From the NCBI RefSeq assembly GCF_910592395.1, contig NC_088321.1:992001-1056000 (forward strand): a DNA stretch of 64,000 bases, written 5' to 3'. The position numbers and the translations under genes are program-made. This document shows positions 45,601 to 56,317 of this stretch, one piece after another. Below the pieces are notes generated by a model, which saw only the letters and a list, made by a program, of their open reading frames with translations, had not been told where the DNA came from and did no database searches. Each line of letters opens with the position of its first letter. The first letter of the stretch is position 1. This DNA comes from Lineus longissimus (lineage: Eukaryota; Nemertea; Pilidiophora; Heteronemertea; Lineidae).

Positions 45601-46907
45601 CTTAAACACTGATCTGGCACCATCTGGGCCCAGTTGTTCAAAAGCACAAAAGTCACGTCATCCTTAACGGTTGCGTTAAATATCCTTATGGATGTTATCT
45701 CTTTCAGTTAATCTCATTAGCATTTTCACGTTAAGACTTAACGGCGCCGTTAAAGCTAACGTGATTTTGAACAACCCAGCCCTGGTTCATTAGATCTACT
45801 GACTAGCTTCCGATTAATCTTGAAATTTATCCTCTTGGGAAGGGGGATGAGCTTAATATGAAGCTGTCATCTCCTGGCAATACTCTAGTGTCGGCGGCAG
45901 GGCGTCTGCCAAAGCGTAAGAACCTCAAAGAAGTTTACGCGTTTTGATCTAAAGATATAAATTCTATCTCAGATTCAAGAAAAACAACTATTGCATACCT
46001 TATAAGACTTTGTGACCACTCCAACTTTCCTTTTCTTCGACTTTGGTCCATCATCATCTTCGAGATCACTGCGTAGTTCATCATCCTCGTCAATATCGAA
46101 ATCCGAATCGATGACATCATCGGAATCCGACGCGTTACTGTCGTAACTGTGATCACTGGCTTCCTAGAGTCGTAAAGAAAATTCGATTAAGAAGTGAATT
46201 TCTTACATGTTCAGCGTTTCACCACCGAGGAAAATGTGCCTCCTCATTGTCTGTACAAAACTCCGGCACAGATCAGTACAAATTCGATTTGGCCCGATTG
46301 TCACTTTGTCCAATGGCATATAAATTTCAATTAGACCTCACTGGGCCCAACAGCAACTATCCTGAGGAAATCAGGGGTTAATGTTCGCTTCTCAGGCTCG
46401 ACTTCCCCTCACCATGGTGAAAATACTACAGTGGAACCTCCCTTAGCGGACACCTCTCTATTAAGGACAACCTCTCTATTAAGGACAACCTCTCTATCAA
46501 GGACACTAGTTTTGGTCCAAAATTAGTAGTTTCTATTGAATTTGACCTCTCTAATCAGGACACTTCTCTATCAAGGACAGCACTTGCCAGTCCCGAAGGT
46601 GTCCTTAATAGAGAGGTTCTACTGTACATCGCTCTAATGATATTTGCTAAACCATTGTGGTGTTGTGTTTAGGTAGGTCCCGACCGAACAGGAGAAAAGG
46701 ATCAGGGGCTGGCTGTCGGGGGCTATTAGTGATAACCAGTCTAAACCCTAAGGTTACATAGCCAAACCTGACCCAGTTTGACAATTTCAATACCTCATTG
46801 AATCCTCCGTAAGTAGTCTTATAGAAGTCGTCATCGTCCTCCTCTTCAGCGATCATTTTTGACATGCGATTTCCCGCGGTGGAACGCTTCTCTCGAGTGG
46901 CAGCCAT
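42641..46907 (-). CDS. VPS72: VPS72/YL1, SRCAP and TIP60 complex H2A.Z chaperone subunit (6 exons)
   Basis: YL1 binds H2A.Z-H2B and delivers it within SRCAP/SWR1-type remodellers. Exons 5' to 3': 46794-46907, 45999-46163, 45155-45272, 44015-44209, 43436-43580 and 42641-42926, joining in phase to 340 codons (human 364). N-terminus: TAGNRMSKMIAEEE, then DDFYKTTYGGFNE, then an acidic block with DSDFDIDEDDE at about residues 57-67: the H2A.Z-binding YL1 region. KSKKRKVGVVTKSYK follows, the basic nuclear stretch. LTQEELLEESKITERENAQSL ends exon 4; the GPIVRYHS block is in exon 5. The last exon encodes YL1_C: CSRTFITFTDD, CPVTRLPAKYFDPVT, TPYASAQAF. The exon 3 donor (G|GTTCGT) is the weakest join, supported by phase. 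Introns are loaded with repeats. The gene is head-to-head with cluster gene A. Confidence 0.92.
42985..43110. mobile_element. 'gttgtt-aaag...tttgg' TIR element in VPS72 intron 5
   Basis: Contains 'ctggtgttatctccttcag' and 'ggcctggttgttgaaa', matching 45509-45600 and 45628-45782. Ends are decayed. Confidence 0.5.
43606..43785 (+). mobile_element. 'CTCTCTATTAAGGACA' element, copy 8
   Basis: From atcccttagcagacacctct to catagagaggtttgactgt, in VPS72 intron 4. Confidence 0.7.
44275..44340 (+). mobile_element. tRNA-derived SINE fragment
   Basis: A B-box-like 'gtgagttcgaaaccttgtc' preceded by weak A-box-like sequence 'gagcgttgtgtcgtctgg'. In VPS72 intron 3. Confidence 0.3.
44445..45010. repeat. 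Minisatellite of ~80-95-bp irregular units in VPS72 intron 3
   Basis: Six or more units share 'gaagaatagagaggaatact', 'aaaggacaccaccctgacc' and 'acaaagctctggggct', with length variants caused by an optional 'ctgtggcttcagacc' segment. It explains several long minus-strand open frames. Confidence 0.9.
45509..45782. mobile_element. Two adjacent 'gttgttcaaaa' TIR elements
   Basis: The right-hand copy (45628-45782) has clear terminal inverted repeats: 'gcccagttgttcaaaa' at the left and 'ttttgaacaacccagcc' at the right. A left-hand partial copy starts at 45509 with 'cctggttgttcaaaa'. Related pieces lie near 8040 and 42985. Confidence 0.75.
46430..46627 (+). mobile_element. 'CTCTCTATTAAGGACA' element, copy 9 (near full length)
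   Basis: From acagtggaacctcccttagc to agagaggttctactgta, about 198 bp, in VPS72 intron 1. This is a good reference copy for the family. Confidence 0.85.
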
Positions 46908-48556
46908 TGTTCAGCCGATTCAGTCTGAAATTATTAAATTTGAAGTACCGTTTATGGTTATTCAAAATGTTGGTAATATAGTGACTTTAGTCTACAAGCA
47001 CTACATAGGCTACATATTGCATACAGCACATTTTTGAGGGGACACCCTGTGTAGACAGTGTAAATTCACAAGCATTTTCCCAATGGAATAAAGGCCGATT
47101 GTGAAAGAACGAAAAGTTCAATGGACAAAATCACGCATGAAATGGATTGTGTCGACTATAATATATAATTCACACATCAAATGCTTCTAAAAAAGAACCT
47201 ACTTCAAGTGGAAAAAGGCTAAAACTATCGCACAAAATTCGCAAAAAAAATTTTTTTTCTTGTTTTTTTAATGAACTGTTGAACATTTTTGATCATTTCC
47301 ACAGGAACCGTGGTCTATTGTTGTTGGTGTCGTGAAAATCTAGACTTCACTTCCAGATTGTCCGTGAATTCGGTCTCTACCAGCCGCGCAGTGGGGTCGT
47401 GAATGGATAATTATACATGTACGTGTAGTTACAATCGTATGCCTTAGAGGGGGCAGATGGAACTGTTTAAACAAGAAGTATCTCCAACAGCCACAAGTAT
47501 CTCTTCAAAAACATCTCAGCAACACGTTGGAACTTGAACAACTAGCATTATATCCTGCAGCATGTTTTTTAATGATTCTGTAATTCATTCTTCAATTTGC
47601 TACTGCTCTTCAAAGCACTTGCCCCTACTCACATACGACCCCGGGCGATTCCTGAGGTCCGAGGACATTGTTTCCTGCGGCCATGTATTTTGTTGTTGAC
47701 GTCTTGAGAGGTGTTCAGAAAATTCGTGATATTTCTTTAACTATGAAAATTATCGATTGTTTGTTGACATATTCATAATCTTTGTATCACCCTTCACATA
47801 ACAAACTTAATCTTTTATTTAAAAAATGTTTTAAAAATATCTTAATTTGCCTTCGAAGTTGGACTGTTTTTTCTTATTTAGAATGCTGAGAATTACAGAC
47901 TTTTATTTCTTCAAAATCAGGGTACTAAAATTTATTTTTTTTCAAAAATTTCTTTCAGTCATTACAAGCGCTCTGGTATTGATTATTCACTTGGCTCGAG
48001 GTTACCCATCCTACAAAAACATGTGACCGGACACCGGAAGCCTACGCCCCCAAATAGAGTTCATGATGAGTGAATTGCCGTCAAGTACCAGTCTCTGTAA
48101 TGAGTGAATGGGGGAGACTGTTGAAAGAGTCTAGTACATATGCGAAAATGGGAATTCCCCATATAACTGAGTCAATCAATGAGTAATGGCAGCGCATGAT
48201 TGATAGGCCCACAAATAGCAGGGGCTAGCAAGCAGAAATATTTGTTTCTTGTACTTGAAGCGGTGAAGATGTGAAGAGTACAGGCCAAAGCGCTGGTGGA
48301 AATCATTGGCAATGCGGCATCTATGGCGCGCGCGCGGGGAGGGAGGTGCAGTGGGTGATTCATCTTTCGTTCAGTCTTTATCGAATATCATCCCATGACC
48401 TTTTCAAATAGCGGCAAGAAACAAAATGACAACTTGCCTTGCCCCGGTCCGACTTAACCCCGCAGACCTATGACGTAAGGAATCACGTGACAGCACTCGG
48501 GACTAAAACATATTTACTTCCTTTTCGCCAAATCATTCAATTGAGAGAGGGGCAGA
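46908..48556. other. Head-to-head region between VPS72 and cluster gene A
   Basis: No gene or clear repeat was found. It must hold the VPS72 promoter near 46910 and the gene A promoter just left of 48557. An 'atcacgtgac' E-box-like site lies near 48482-48491. Confidence 0.5.
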
Positions 48557-51077
48557 ATGCATTATTTTCTGGTGATATCGGTATTAATTGCGTGCTTCTT
48601 GGGTAAGTTTTGGCAATTTTTGACATCAAGTGAGACGTTTCTCTCAAAAGGTCCTATCCGGAGAAGTCACGGTCCGGCTGGAAGCCACTTTGGGTGAAAA
48701 ACCAACAGATCTCCAGCCCTTCTTATCCCTTTCAACTAAAGTCGTTGGTCTCTAAATGCTTGTACAGTTAACTGTCACTGCGTCCTCGACTACCAAGGGC
48801 AGTCGTGTGCTCCTCCTCTGGCATACGTCGTACTTTTTAGAGTAACATGTAAATAGAGAGATCAATATTTTGTGCTTTGCCATAACGGAAATCAGTCGGT
48901 GCAAGAAACGAGTCATGCAGTCGCCCAACACGTCGTCATCTGTATGACTCCCGAGGCAGGCCACTTCGTCCTCCTATTCATGTCTCATAGAGTGAGGGAC
49001 GAGGCCGGTCCACTGCGTCCGGAGTGTATCATCTATAGGCATACATGGCATTCCCACACAACGCATAGAAAAGCAAACATGCGCAAAAAAATATGGTACA
49101 ATACATTATTTACGCAAACCTCCGTTTTGTATTGACCGTATAGGCCTTCTCGGTGTGCCATTTGAAATTTAGGTCGATATGTGATATCTCCCCTATATCG
49201 TAGGCCTATGTAGTTATTGAGGATATCTCTATGTTGAACATTACGTCATCCCGTCCGATAGCGTCATGTCGAATTGATTTTCCTCGAGAAAAATCAATTC
49301 AACTTTTGATGAAATAAACTCTGAATTATAATTATTATCAATGCCACGGGGATTTCTTGATTATCAAAGGCCAAGCGCGTTCTTAGATGAGCACCTATCG
49401 CGCGTACAGTCTAAGATGATTCGTCTCTTGAAATTCTTCAGTGGCCTATTTTTACATTCCGTGCCCAGTGTTTTAAACAAAACCATTGATTGTTTCAAAT
49501 CAAAGATGCGCGCACTGTGACTCTGACTTTGAGTTACCAATCTCCCAATCATTTGCTCCGTAGCCAAGTAGACTGAATCTGATTGGCCATAGCGATCAGT
49601 AATATGGGATGTGATCACGTGATGACACGTCACCGCGGTATCCTCCTTGCTCCGTAGCAACCGTACGCCAGTCAGTAAACGGTGCTTGTATAACCAAGCA
49701 ACGGTCACGAATGGCGACGCTTGGAGATTGTAGAATAACCTTTCTCTAAGCCGTTTTGGGCATGCGCAAAGAACACCCGTATACCTTTAGACTTCCGATC
49801 TTAGGGATACGGCTCCCGTGTCTCTATCTGACAGTGCGTAACAAACAAACCAACCACTGGGGAAGATTTAAGAAGACTTGATCGCTTAAATTTGCACCAG
49901 AATGGGTTAAAAGGGAGCATTCTTACAACAACCGTGAATATTCTTTTCCAGGTGCGAACGCCTATCCACAGGTCCGCAAGAGTCTCACGTGTCAAAATGT
50001 GACAGGTGTCAATTATCCCGCCGCCTGCCCAAGATCGAACGACCCCGACTCCTTCACCCGATGCTGTGAAGCGAACGGAGAGCCGAGCTGTTGCCCACCT
50101 CTGCAACAGGAGAACGACCAGTTTCACATGACCTGCAGTTCCGGTAAGCAATTATCTTCGACTGCACGTCACGGATTCCATCCGCTCCGGGGAGCGGGAA
50201 AGCAATTTCCGCGATCGGAATACATTGACTCTTTGAAGGCGACTAGTATAGAAAATCGTGTTTTTCTCATCAAGACTTAAAAATCGACTATTACCTGTAC
50301 ATCTTGTCTTTCAGAATTTCAGCGCCACAATGTCCCTCGATGCCCAAGGTCATTTGATCCAGATGATTATTTCGTCTGCTGCACAGAAACCACCACCGTA
50401 TTCGGAGTAACGACCATTACTTACAAGTGTTGCTCTGCCGACATATTAGCGTAAGTGACAAAAACGGCACGGAATCTTCGACCCAAGTGATATTCAACAA
50501 CACATTTTTGATGACTTCGGGGGGGGGGCGGCATTTGCCATCCTGAACCCCTCCCGCAAGCTGCGCCCCTGTATTAAACTCCTTCATGTCCCTTTTATGT
50601 TCAGTTTTTTCGCGTGTTTTCTGAAGGTGTCGTGGACGGAATTGGTCTGCAGATTCTTATATCTTCACTTGCCTGTGACACACCCGCGACCTCATGGTGT
50701 AATGCAAATCTGTGTCGGCAGAATAAGGAATATCCTTCAGCCTCTATATATATATATAATACGCCACCTATCGATGTATATACAACCATCACAGCTATGG
50801 CAGACACCCCGTGACATAAGAATACGAAAATTATCGTTAAATTTCAACAATTTACGGAAAAAGTCGGAAGATTTCGAAAACTACTCCCTGATACCCATGA
50901 CTGTTATGCTTACATTTAGCTGTACTTTTTATTTGCAGGGGCTGGGCAATTGCCGTGATAGTTGTTGCCGTCGTCGTTGTTATCTCCCTGATAACACTTT
51001 GCTGTTGCTGCTGCTGTAGTTGTTGCTTTTTGGCCAAGAGGCGCGCGCAGCGTGGTTACGTCATCATTCGCAACTGA
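48557..51077 (+). CDS. Cluster gene A: Shisa-like/STMC6-type Cys-rich single-pass membrane protein, two-module (170 aa)
   Basis: Exons 48557-48602, 49952-50143, 50315-50450 and 50939-51077; phases 1, 1, 2. Residues 1-19 are a signal peptide (exon 1 plus GANA). The ectodomain has two six-cysteine modules: C29-x11-C41-x11-C53C54-x7-C62C63 and C77-x11-C89-x11-C101C102-x15-C118C119. CPRS follows the second spacer in each. An N-V-T glycosylation sequon is at 31-33. A transmembrane helix spans about 127-149, then a C-rich juxtamembrane run (146-154), a basic stretch and the tail GYVII (Y165). Repeated CC pairs before a membrane helix are typical of the Shisa/WBP1/VOPP1/CYYR1 superfamily, which are membrane adaptors. 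I do not recognise an exact orthologue. A long intron 1 (1.35 kb) separates the signal exon. Confidence 0.8.
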
Positions 51078-52566
51078 GGATTGAAATTCACCCGGGAAAC
51101 ATTTTGGACAGAAATTCGCTCTGACTGCCCCGTGCCACTGGGTGGCGAACCTTGAGATATTTCGCGACAACCACTTCCGAAACAATGGAAAAATTTGAAA
51201 ACTACTGAAAATCAATCATTCTAAGTCTAGTCTTTTGTGTAGATTAAAGGTATAGCCAGGATATTCACGGAAAATTTTGAGACGGACACTGGGAGTTCGT
51301 AAAATATCGTCCGGCTGTAAAGTCACTGGTCGGTACTCTGATATGGTATCGTTGCGCAAGTTTGTAAAACTCAAAATTTCATCTAACCATTGGGAAAGTT
51401 AGAAAGAGCACATGTCTTATTCTACCTATATTTGAAAAAATTAAACAATCTGGACCCCAAACAAGAAAACGATATTGTAACCAGTAGGCCTACTGTATAT
51501 TCTGCTAATTCTTTATTGGATACTTGTACCCAATCAGGACATATCTGTGATAGAATGTAGGCCTATATGACCAAGTGTACTTTATGGGTCACGTTTTAGA
51601 CTCCCTGTGGTCTGTATCGGTCGGGGAACATGAGGGCGTATTGCATGTCAAAGACTCGGGGGGGGGGGTCATCCTGGGGCCTCCATTATTGACAAATCAT
51701 CCAGGAAAAGACTTCAATCGTATCTTGGCCAATCAGAAGTGATCAATCCTGCGTCACCGGAGACGTGAATGGACCAATCATAAGGGAGCACGTATTTATG
51801 GATCAGAGAGTTCCGGTCATGAGCGAAGAGGGTGTTTGGAACAATGCCAGACTTCAGCCGAGAACTCGGCGTTTGTAAAATAAAGACGTTGTGTATAATT
51901 CATTTAAAATAAAAGAATATTCAGAAAATGAAACGAGTTCAATTAATAACTGACTCGACTGTTGTGTCTTGGTAAAAGTAGGTTGACCCTCATCCTGTCT
52001 TTCGTGCGTTTGCGTCACCTCTGTCGAGAGTGATTTATAATTAGCGATCTCAAAACATTGCGGGTCAAGATGGTTGACACTTTGACCCATAATATTGTTG
52101 ACATAGAAGATACCTGGTAAAGATGGCCTTCCCCAAACTCATTCTCCAAGCAGCGCGAAGAATATTCTCTCTGCCTGCACCAACTCAAGGACAACATTAC
52201 ACCACAGGCGCATGAAAATGTATCGCACCAGATCAATCACATTGAGCGTTCAGATCAGCCTCCTGGTTGTGCGCATAAACTATCGAGGTTGATCGATTGT
52301 TATGATTCTGTTATCTTCACGCGCCTGTGATCTACTCCACAAATCGTGGAGCAGGCGGTCACGTGACTTCAGAAGGCGACCAGTTCGGGCAGAGAGCATC
52401 TTGACTCTCAGGTAACGAACCGATTAACTCTGATGGTTCAGAATGGGCAGAGAGCAGAAACGAGTTGAAGTGTCTGCTTGGCCGAGACTCGACCTATTCC
52501 AGAGGTCGCGGAATGCCACGCAGGCCAACGACTCTTCCAACTACGTGAATTTACATTCTGGTCACG
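51078..52566. other. Gene A 3' region and spacer to gene B
   Basis: A canonical AATAAA at 51879-51884 is a plausible polyadenylation signal for gene A, giving a ~0.8-kb 3' UTR. The remainder is unremarkable, with a CRE/E-box-like 'ggtcacgtgac' near 52358 upstream of gene B. Confidence 0.4.
51879..51884 (+). terminator. Likely polyadenylation signal for gene A
   Basis: First clear AATAAA downstream of the gene A stop codon. No transcript evidence. Confidence 0.4.
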
Positions 52567-54954
52567 ATGCCGCTCACCGCGGAAAGAAGAAGGGACTACT
52601 TTCTGGCGATGACCCTGTCGGTCTTAACAACATGCGTTTTCGGTAAGCTATTACACTTGTTGATATTTGTCCGAGAGATATACAGAACTGGCATGTAATG
52701 TATCCACGGGACAATTCATTTCAAAAACTTCTTCAGCTGTATGTTGCATGTGGAAACACGGAAATACGGAAGACAAACAAATACGCCGTGGTCTCTATTG
52801 TTTTGAAACCGTCATACGTGGAACAACCAAAAAACGAAAATTACCTCGCAGGGGGAACAACCAGAAACGTGATGGTCAGTCTGGCTACGTCCCGAACCTA
52901 AGACCAACACTCGGCACTAACGGGGACCGAGCTTATGTAACGTGTGCGGGAGGGGGGGGGGGGGGAGGAGGATACGACTGACTCTTCGATTTTCGAGGAT
53001 GTATGGAAATGATCATATGGCGGGGAACAACCGGACACATCATGGTCTCTACAGATATGGAGACACTCATGTACGGCGAACAACTAAAACGCCATGATGA
53101 TCTCTCTGTCGCATGAAACAATCGTACACGGCGAACAACCAAAAAGTGCATTGTCTCTCTAAAGAGCTGTCTATTGTTTAGAGACATTTATAAAGCGTAA
53201 CACGTCGAGAAGATCGTGCCATGTTGGTGTACAAGAAACTTCTCAAGATGCGTGTGTATGCAACGTTCTCCAAGACTGCTGATAAGCAGCTGGGTCAAAC
53301 CGTGATGAGGGGTCAGGCCAACAAACAAAATTGTTTATCATCGCTCCACCTGATGATATGCGGGACAGACTGAAACGGACCCACTGGGTCTCTCATTTGT
53401 TGGTTTGTCACGTGCGGAGCATTATCCCAGTGGGATGAATATAATTGCCGAAATCAGATATTTTGCTTATGCTTTGCAGTTTCAGTCCCATGTTGCTCTT
53501 CGGGTAGCCTCGTAGTCCTCCTTCAGTGTTCAATAACCGACTGAAGTACATCCTGAGATTCAGGGCAATTTTACCCCTCAGTGCATCAAAATGTTTGAAA
53601 TGACGAGATGGGGTGCTGAGTAGTTTGAAGAGCTCGGTTTACGAGGATGAAATTCCCGCCAAAATCTGATGCCAAAGACCAATTGCACGTAACTGTAATG
53701 ACAGCGCAGAATGATATTTTTCAGGAGTCCACGCCAATCCGAAGATCGCCACATCAACTGCTTGTCAAAATGTGACAGGTGTCAATTATCCCGCCGCCTG
53801 CCCAAGATCGAACGACCCCGACTCGTTTACCCGATGTTGCGAAACGAACGGAAAACCAAGCTGTTGTCCACCTCTGCAACGGGGAATTCACTTCAAGTCG
53901 ACTTGCGGTCCCGGTAAAAAAAGTCGCATATTAGCTCAGCATTAGAGTCTCTGTCGTGTACTTAATACCGTCGGACTTGGAATCAGCGCCACCAACGGCA
54001 GAAGGCAGAACAAAATGGCCAGATTGTGTATCCAGTTACGCAAGTGCATGACGGAGTACTGTAGCAAAGTCTTCTTTGCCCATGTGCAACCGGAAACAAA
54101 TCCTAGAAATTTTGCCAACAGTGAGATACAGAATCAATGGGTATGGGTAACGGTGTCAAATTCATACTTGCACCGTATTCTAGTGTACATTGGCCTCTTC
54201 CGGTTGGGCCGAGGCAAAAGAAGTGGTGTCCTCTCATTGGGAGATTGATACAAAATGTTATAGGCCTAATACTTCGAGTACTCAAGACTTAGAAGTGACG
54301 CACTTTCGCACTCCGGCCACCTGAATCTACATTGTAATAAGTGTATATATTTCATTTTTACCAGATTTTCAAGCCCATGGCATCCCATATTGCCCGATGC
54401 CAAACGAACCTGCTGAAAATAACACTTGCTGTAGCCTGACAACATTTCCGTTAGGTATCAAAACAACTGTTTATTATTGCTGCCACACAGACGACGGTGG
54501 ATTGGAGTAAGTCATGCAACTATATGTCAATTTCCCAACCGAGTAAGGGCTTTATTACCGAAGTTGTCGGCTGCCAGGAGTTAGCTCTCCGTGGAGCGAT
54601 CATATTTGTGCGCATCGCGCACTTAGCGCCCCCCGCGCTATCGTGGTCTATCGTGGAGACGTAACTTCCGGTCGGATTTCTTTTTAAGTTGATCTCACCT
54701 TCGCGACCAAACATATTTCTTTATCATATTAACCATGGTAACGAGTGACAGTCCATTTGCTTCAAAATCATTTACTATCATGATTGTATTTTTGTATTCC
54801 TTTTCGCTTTATTTTCAGAACTATCGCCATCATCATCGTATCTGTTGTGGTCGTCGTGAGTGTTCTCGCCATTCTCGGTTGTGCTTTCTGTGCCTACCGC
54901 TTCATACGCGCGCGGAAGAATGCCGCGCAGACGGGCTACGCAGTTGTAGAATGA
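52567..54954 (+). CDS. Cluster gene B: paralogue of A, two-module Cys-rich membrane protein (180 aa)
   Basis: Exons 52567-52642, 53725-53913, 54365-54506 and 54819-54954, with the same phases (1, 1, 2) as gene A. The signal peptide has a longer charged start (TAERRRDYF) and ends near residue 29. Modules: C39-x11-C51-x11-C63C64-x7-C72C73 and C86-x11-C98-x11-C110C111-x15-C127C128. Spacing is identical to A. Sequons lie at N41-V-T and N108 (N-N-T context). A transmembrane helix follows at about 137-157. The tail is basic (RFIRARKN) and ends QTGYAVVE (Y176). A 62-nt block of exon 2 is identical to gene A although flanking codons have synonymous changes. An AATAAA at 55504-55509 may end the transcript. 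Intron 1 has a G-run (52947-52965) and degenerate 'gaacaacca' repeats. Confidence 0.8.
52850..53160. repeat. Degenerate 'ggcgaacaaccaaaa' repeats with a poly-G run
   Basis: Five or so loosely spaced copies of gaacaacc(a/g), often followed by 'catgatggtctct'-like text, flank a near-pure G tract at 52947-52965. Intron 1 of gene B. Confidence 0.5.
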
Positions 54955-56317
54955 TCACACAGGACCCCGCTACAAGACATTGCAAGCTCCCGTCATATCA
55001 TGCCTCTTCTTCACTAATTGATCGAACAGCACGGATCGCTGGAAAATAGTACTCTCAGAAATCAATGCGCGATCTCACTGCACATTATAGGGCTGCTATT
55101 TGCGCCATCAGAATGTAGTTCCTCTGATTTCTGCCGAACATTCCGATGAACTTTGAGCCTGATATGTTCACCGGCGTCGATTGGGGGTCCAATTAACCCG
55201 CTAAGCCCTGAAACGTGGTGGACGCGTGAAATCAAAGACAAAGACGACCCCAAAAACTTCTGACCCCGCAAACCCTGAATGATTATGGAATGACCTGTCA
55301 AAGATTCTATGGATTCAGTTTATGCCCTGCTTCATCGAGGTCTCCCTGCCTGCAATGTGAGGTTCAGGTGAGACATTTGGTGGATCGTTGGCAAAAGCTT
55401 TAGCAGTTGAGAGACCACTGTGTGAAAACCCATCAGCTTTAAGACTTATCGCAAAAGCATGACTGTCTCTAGATAAAGTAATTGATCCGAATAATTTAAG
55501 ATGAATAAACTAGAATGTTTTTCATATGTTATCGATGACAAACAGCTAAAAAATTGAATGTTGCATTGCGTAGTTGATTAGTTTTTGACACCAATATCTG
55601 CGCTTGCCTTAAAAATGAAAACCATGCCAGTCGATAAGTACAAAAAAAATGTTCATGTAAAATATAAACATATTCCATGGTACGCCGAGTGTAAATTATC
55701 ATTTTTGGAATTATTGCTTTTTGGCAACCCACCAAAGAAATCTTTGGTGGGTCAGAAACACAGAAAAGACAATTGAGCATCGTCGACCGGCGCGTCTATT
55801 GTTGTTGTATTGGAGACAATAGACGACAAGTGAGACCGGGCGTTACCGGGTATTGTGTCGCGTTTCAACGAAACCATTTAAAGGACTGTGCGCCCTTCGT
55901 TAAAAATGTTTAATTTGTAATTGAATATGAAAATTTCCAAATGCTTTTAAGCATCAAATTAAAAAATACGTACAACATGTATATATAAGTTCCAACATCA
56001 GGCCGACCATTTGGCAGACAGGTTTACTAAGACCTTAAATACCAAATTTCAGACTGAATTAATCTATTTTTTGGATCACCAGTAATTACGAACGGCCTAT
56101 CCCTTTAATATCGACCCATTCAACAGCAACCATGCCACATGGCCATCGAACCGCTCACAATAGAACGAGCAGACGAGATTCGATGAATCCGCAGGTGATG
56201 CTAGTGCGCATGCGTCACCTTGTTTAGTATCACCGCGTCGCAGTATAACGTGAAAAACGTTGGCTATATACGATTTCCAAGACGACTTTGATCCATTTCA
56301 ACAGCCATTCCACCATC
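54955..56317. other. Gene B 3' region and gene C upstream region
   Basis: Contains AATAAA at 55504-55509. 'ggctatatacg' at about 56263-56273 lies roughly 50 bases before the gene C start codon and could be a TATA box. No other gene is seen. Confidence 0.4.

Noticed and set aside
52443-52646. Alternative start for gene B at 52443
   Set aside because: That frame differs from the one that joins exon 2 in phase; the ATG at 52567 gives a proper signal peptide.
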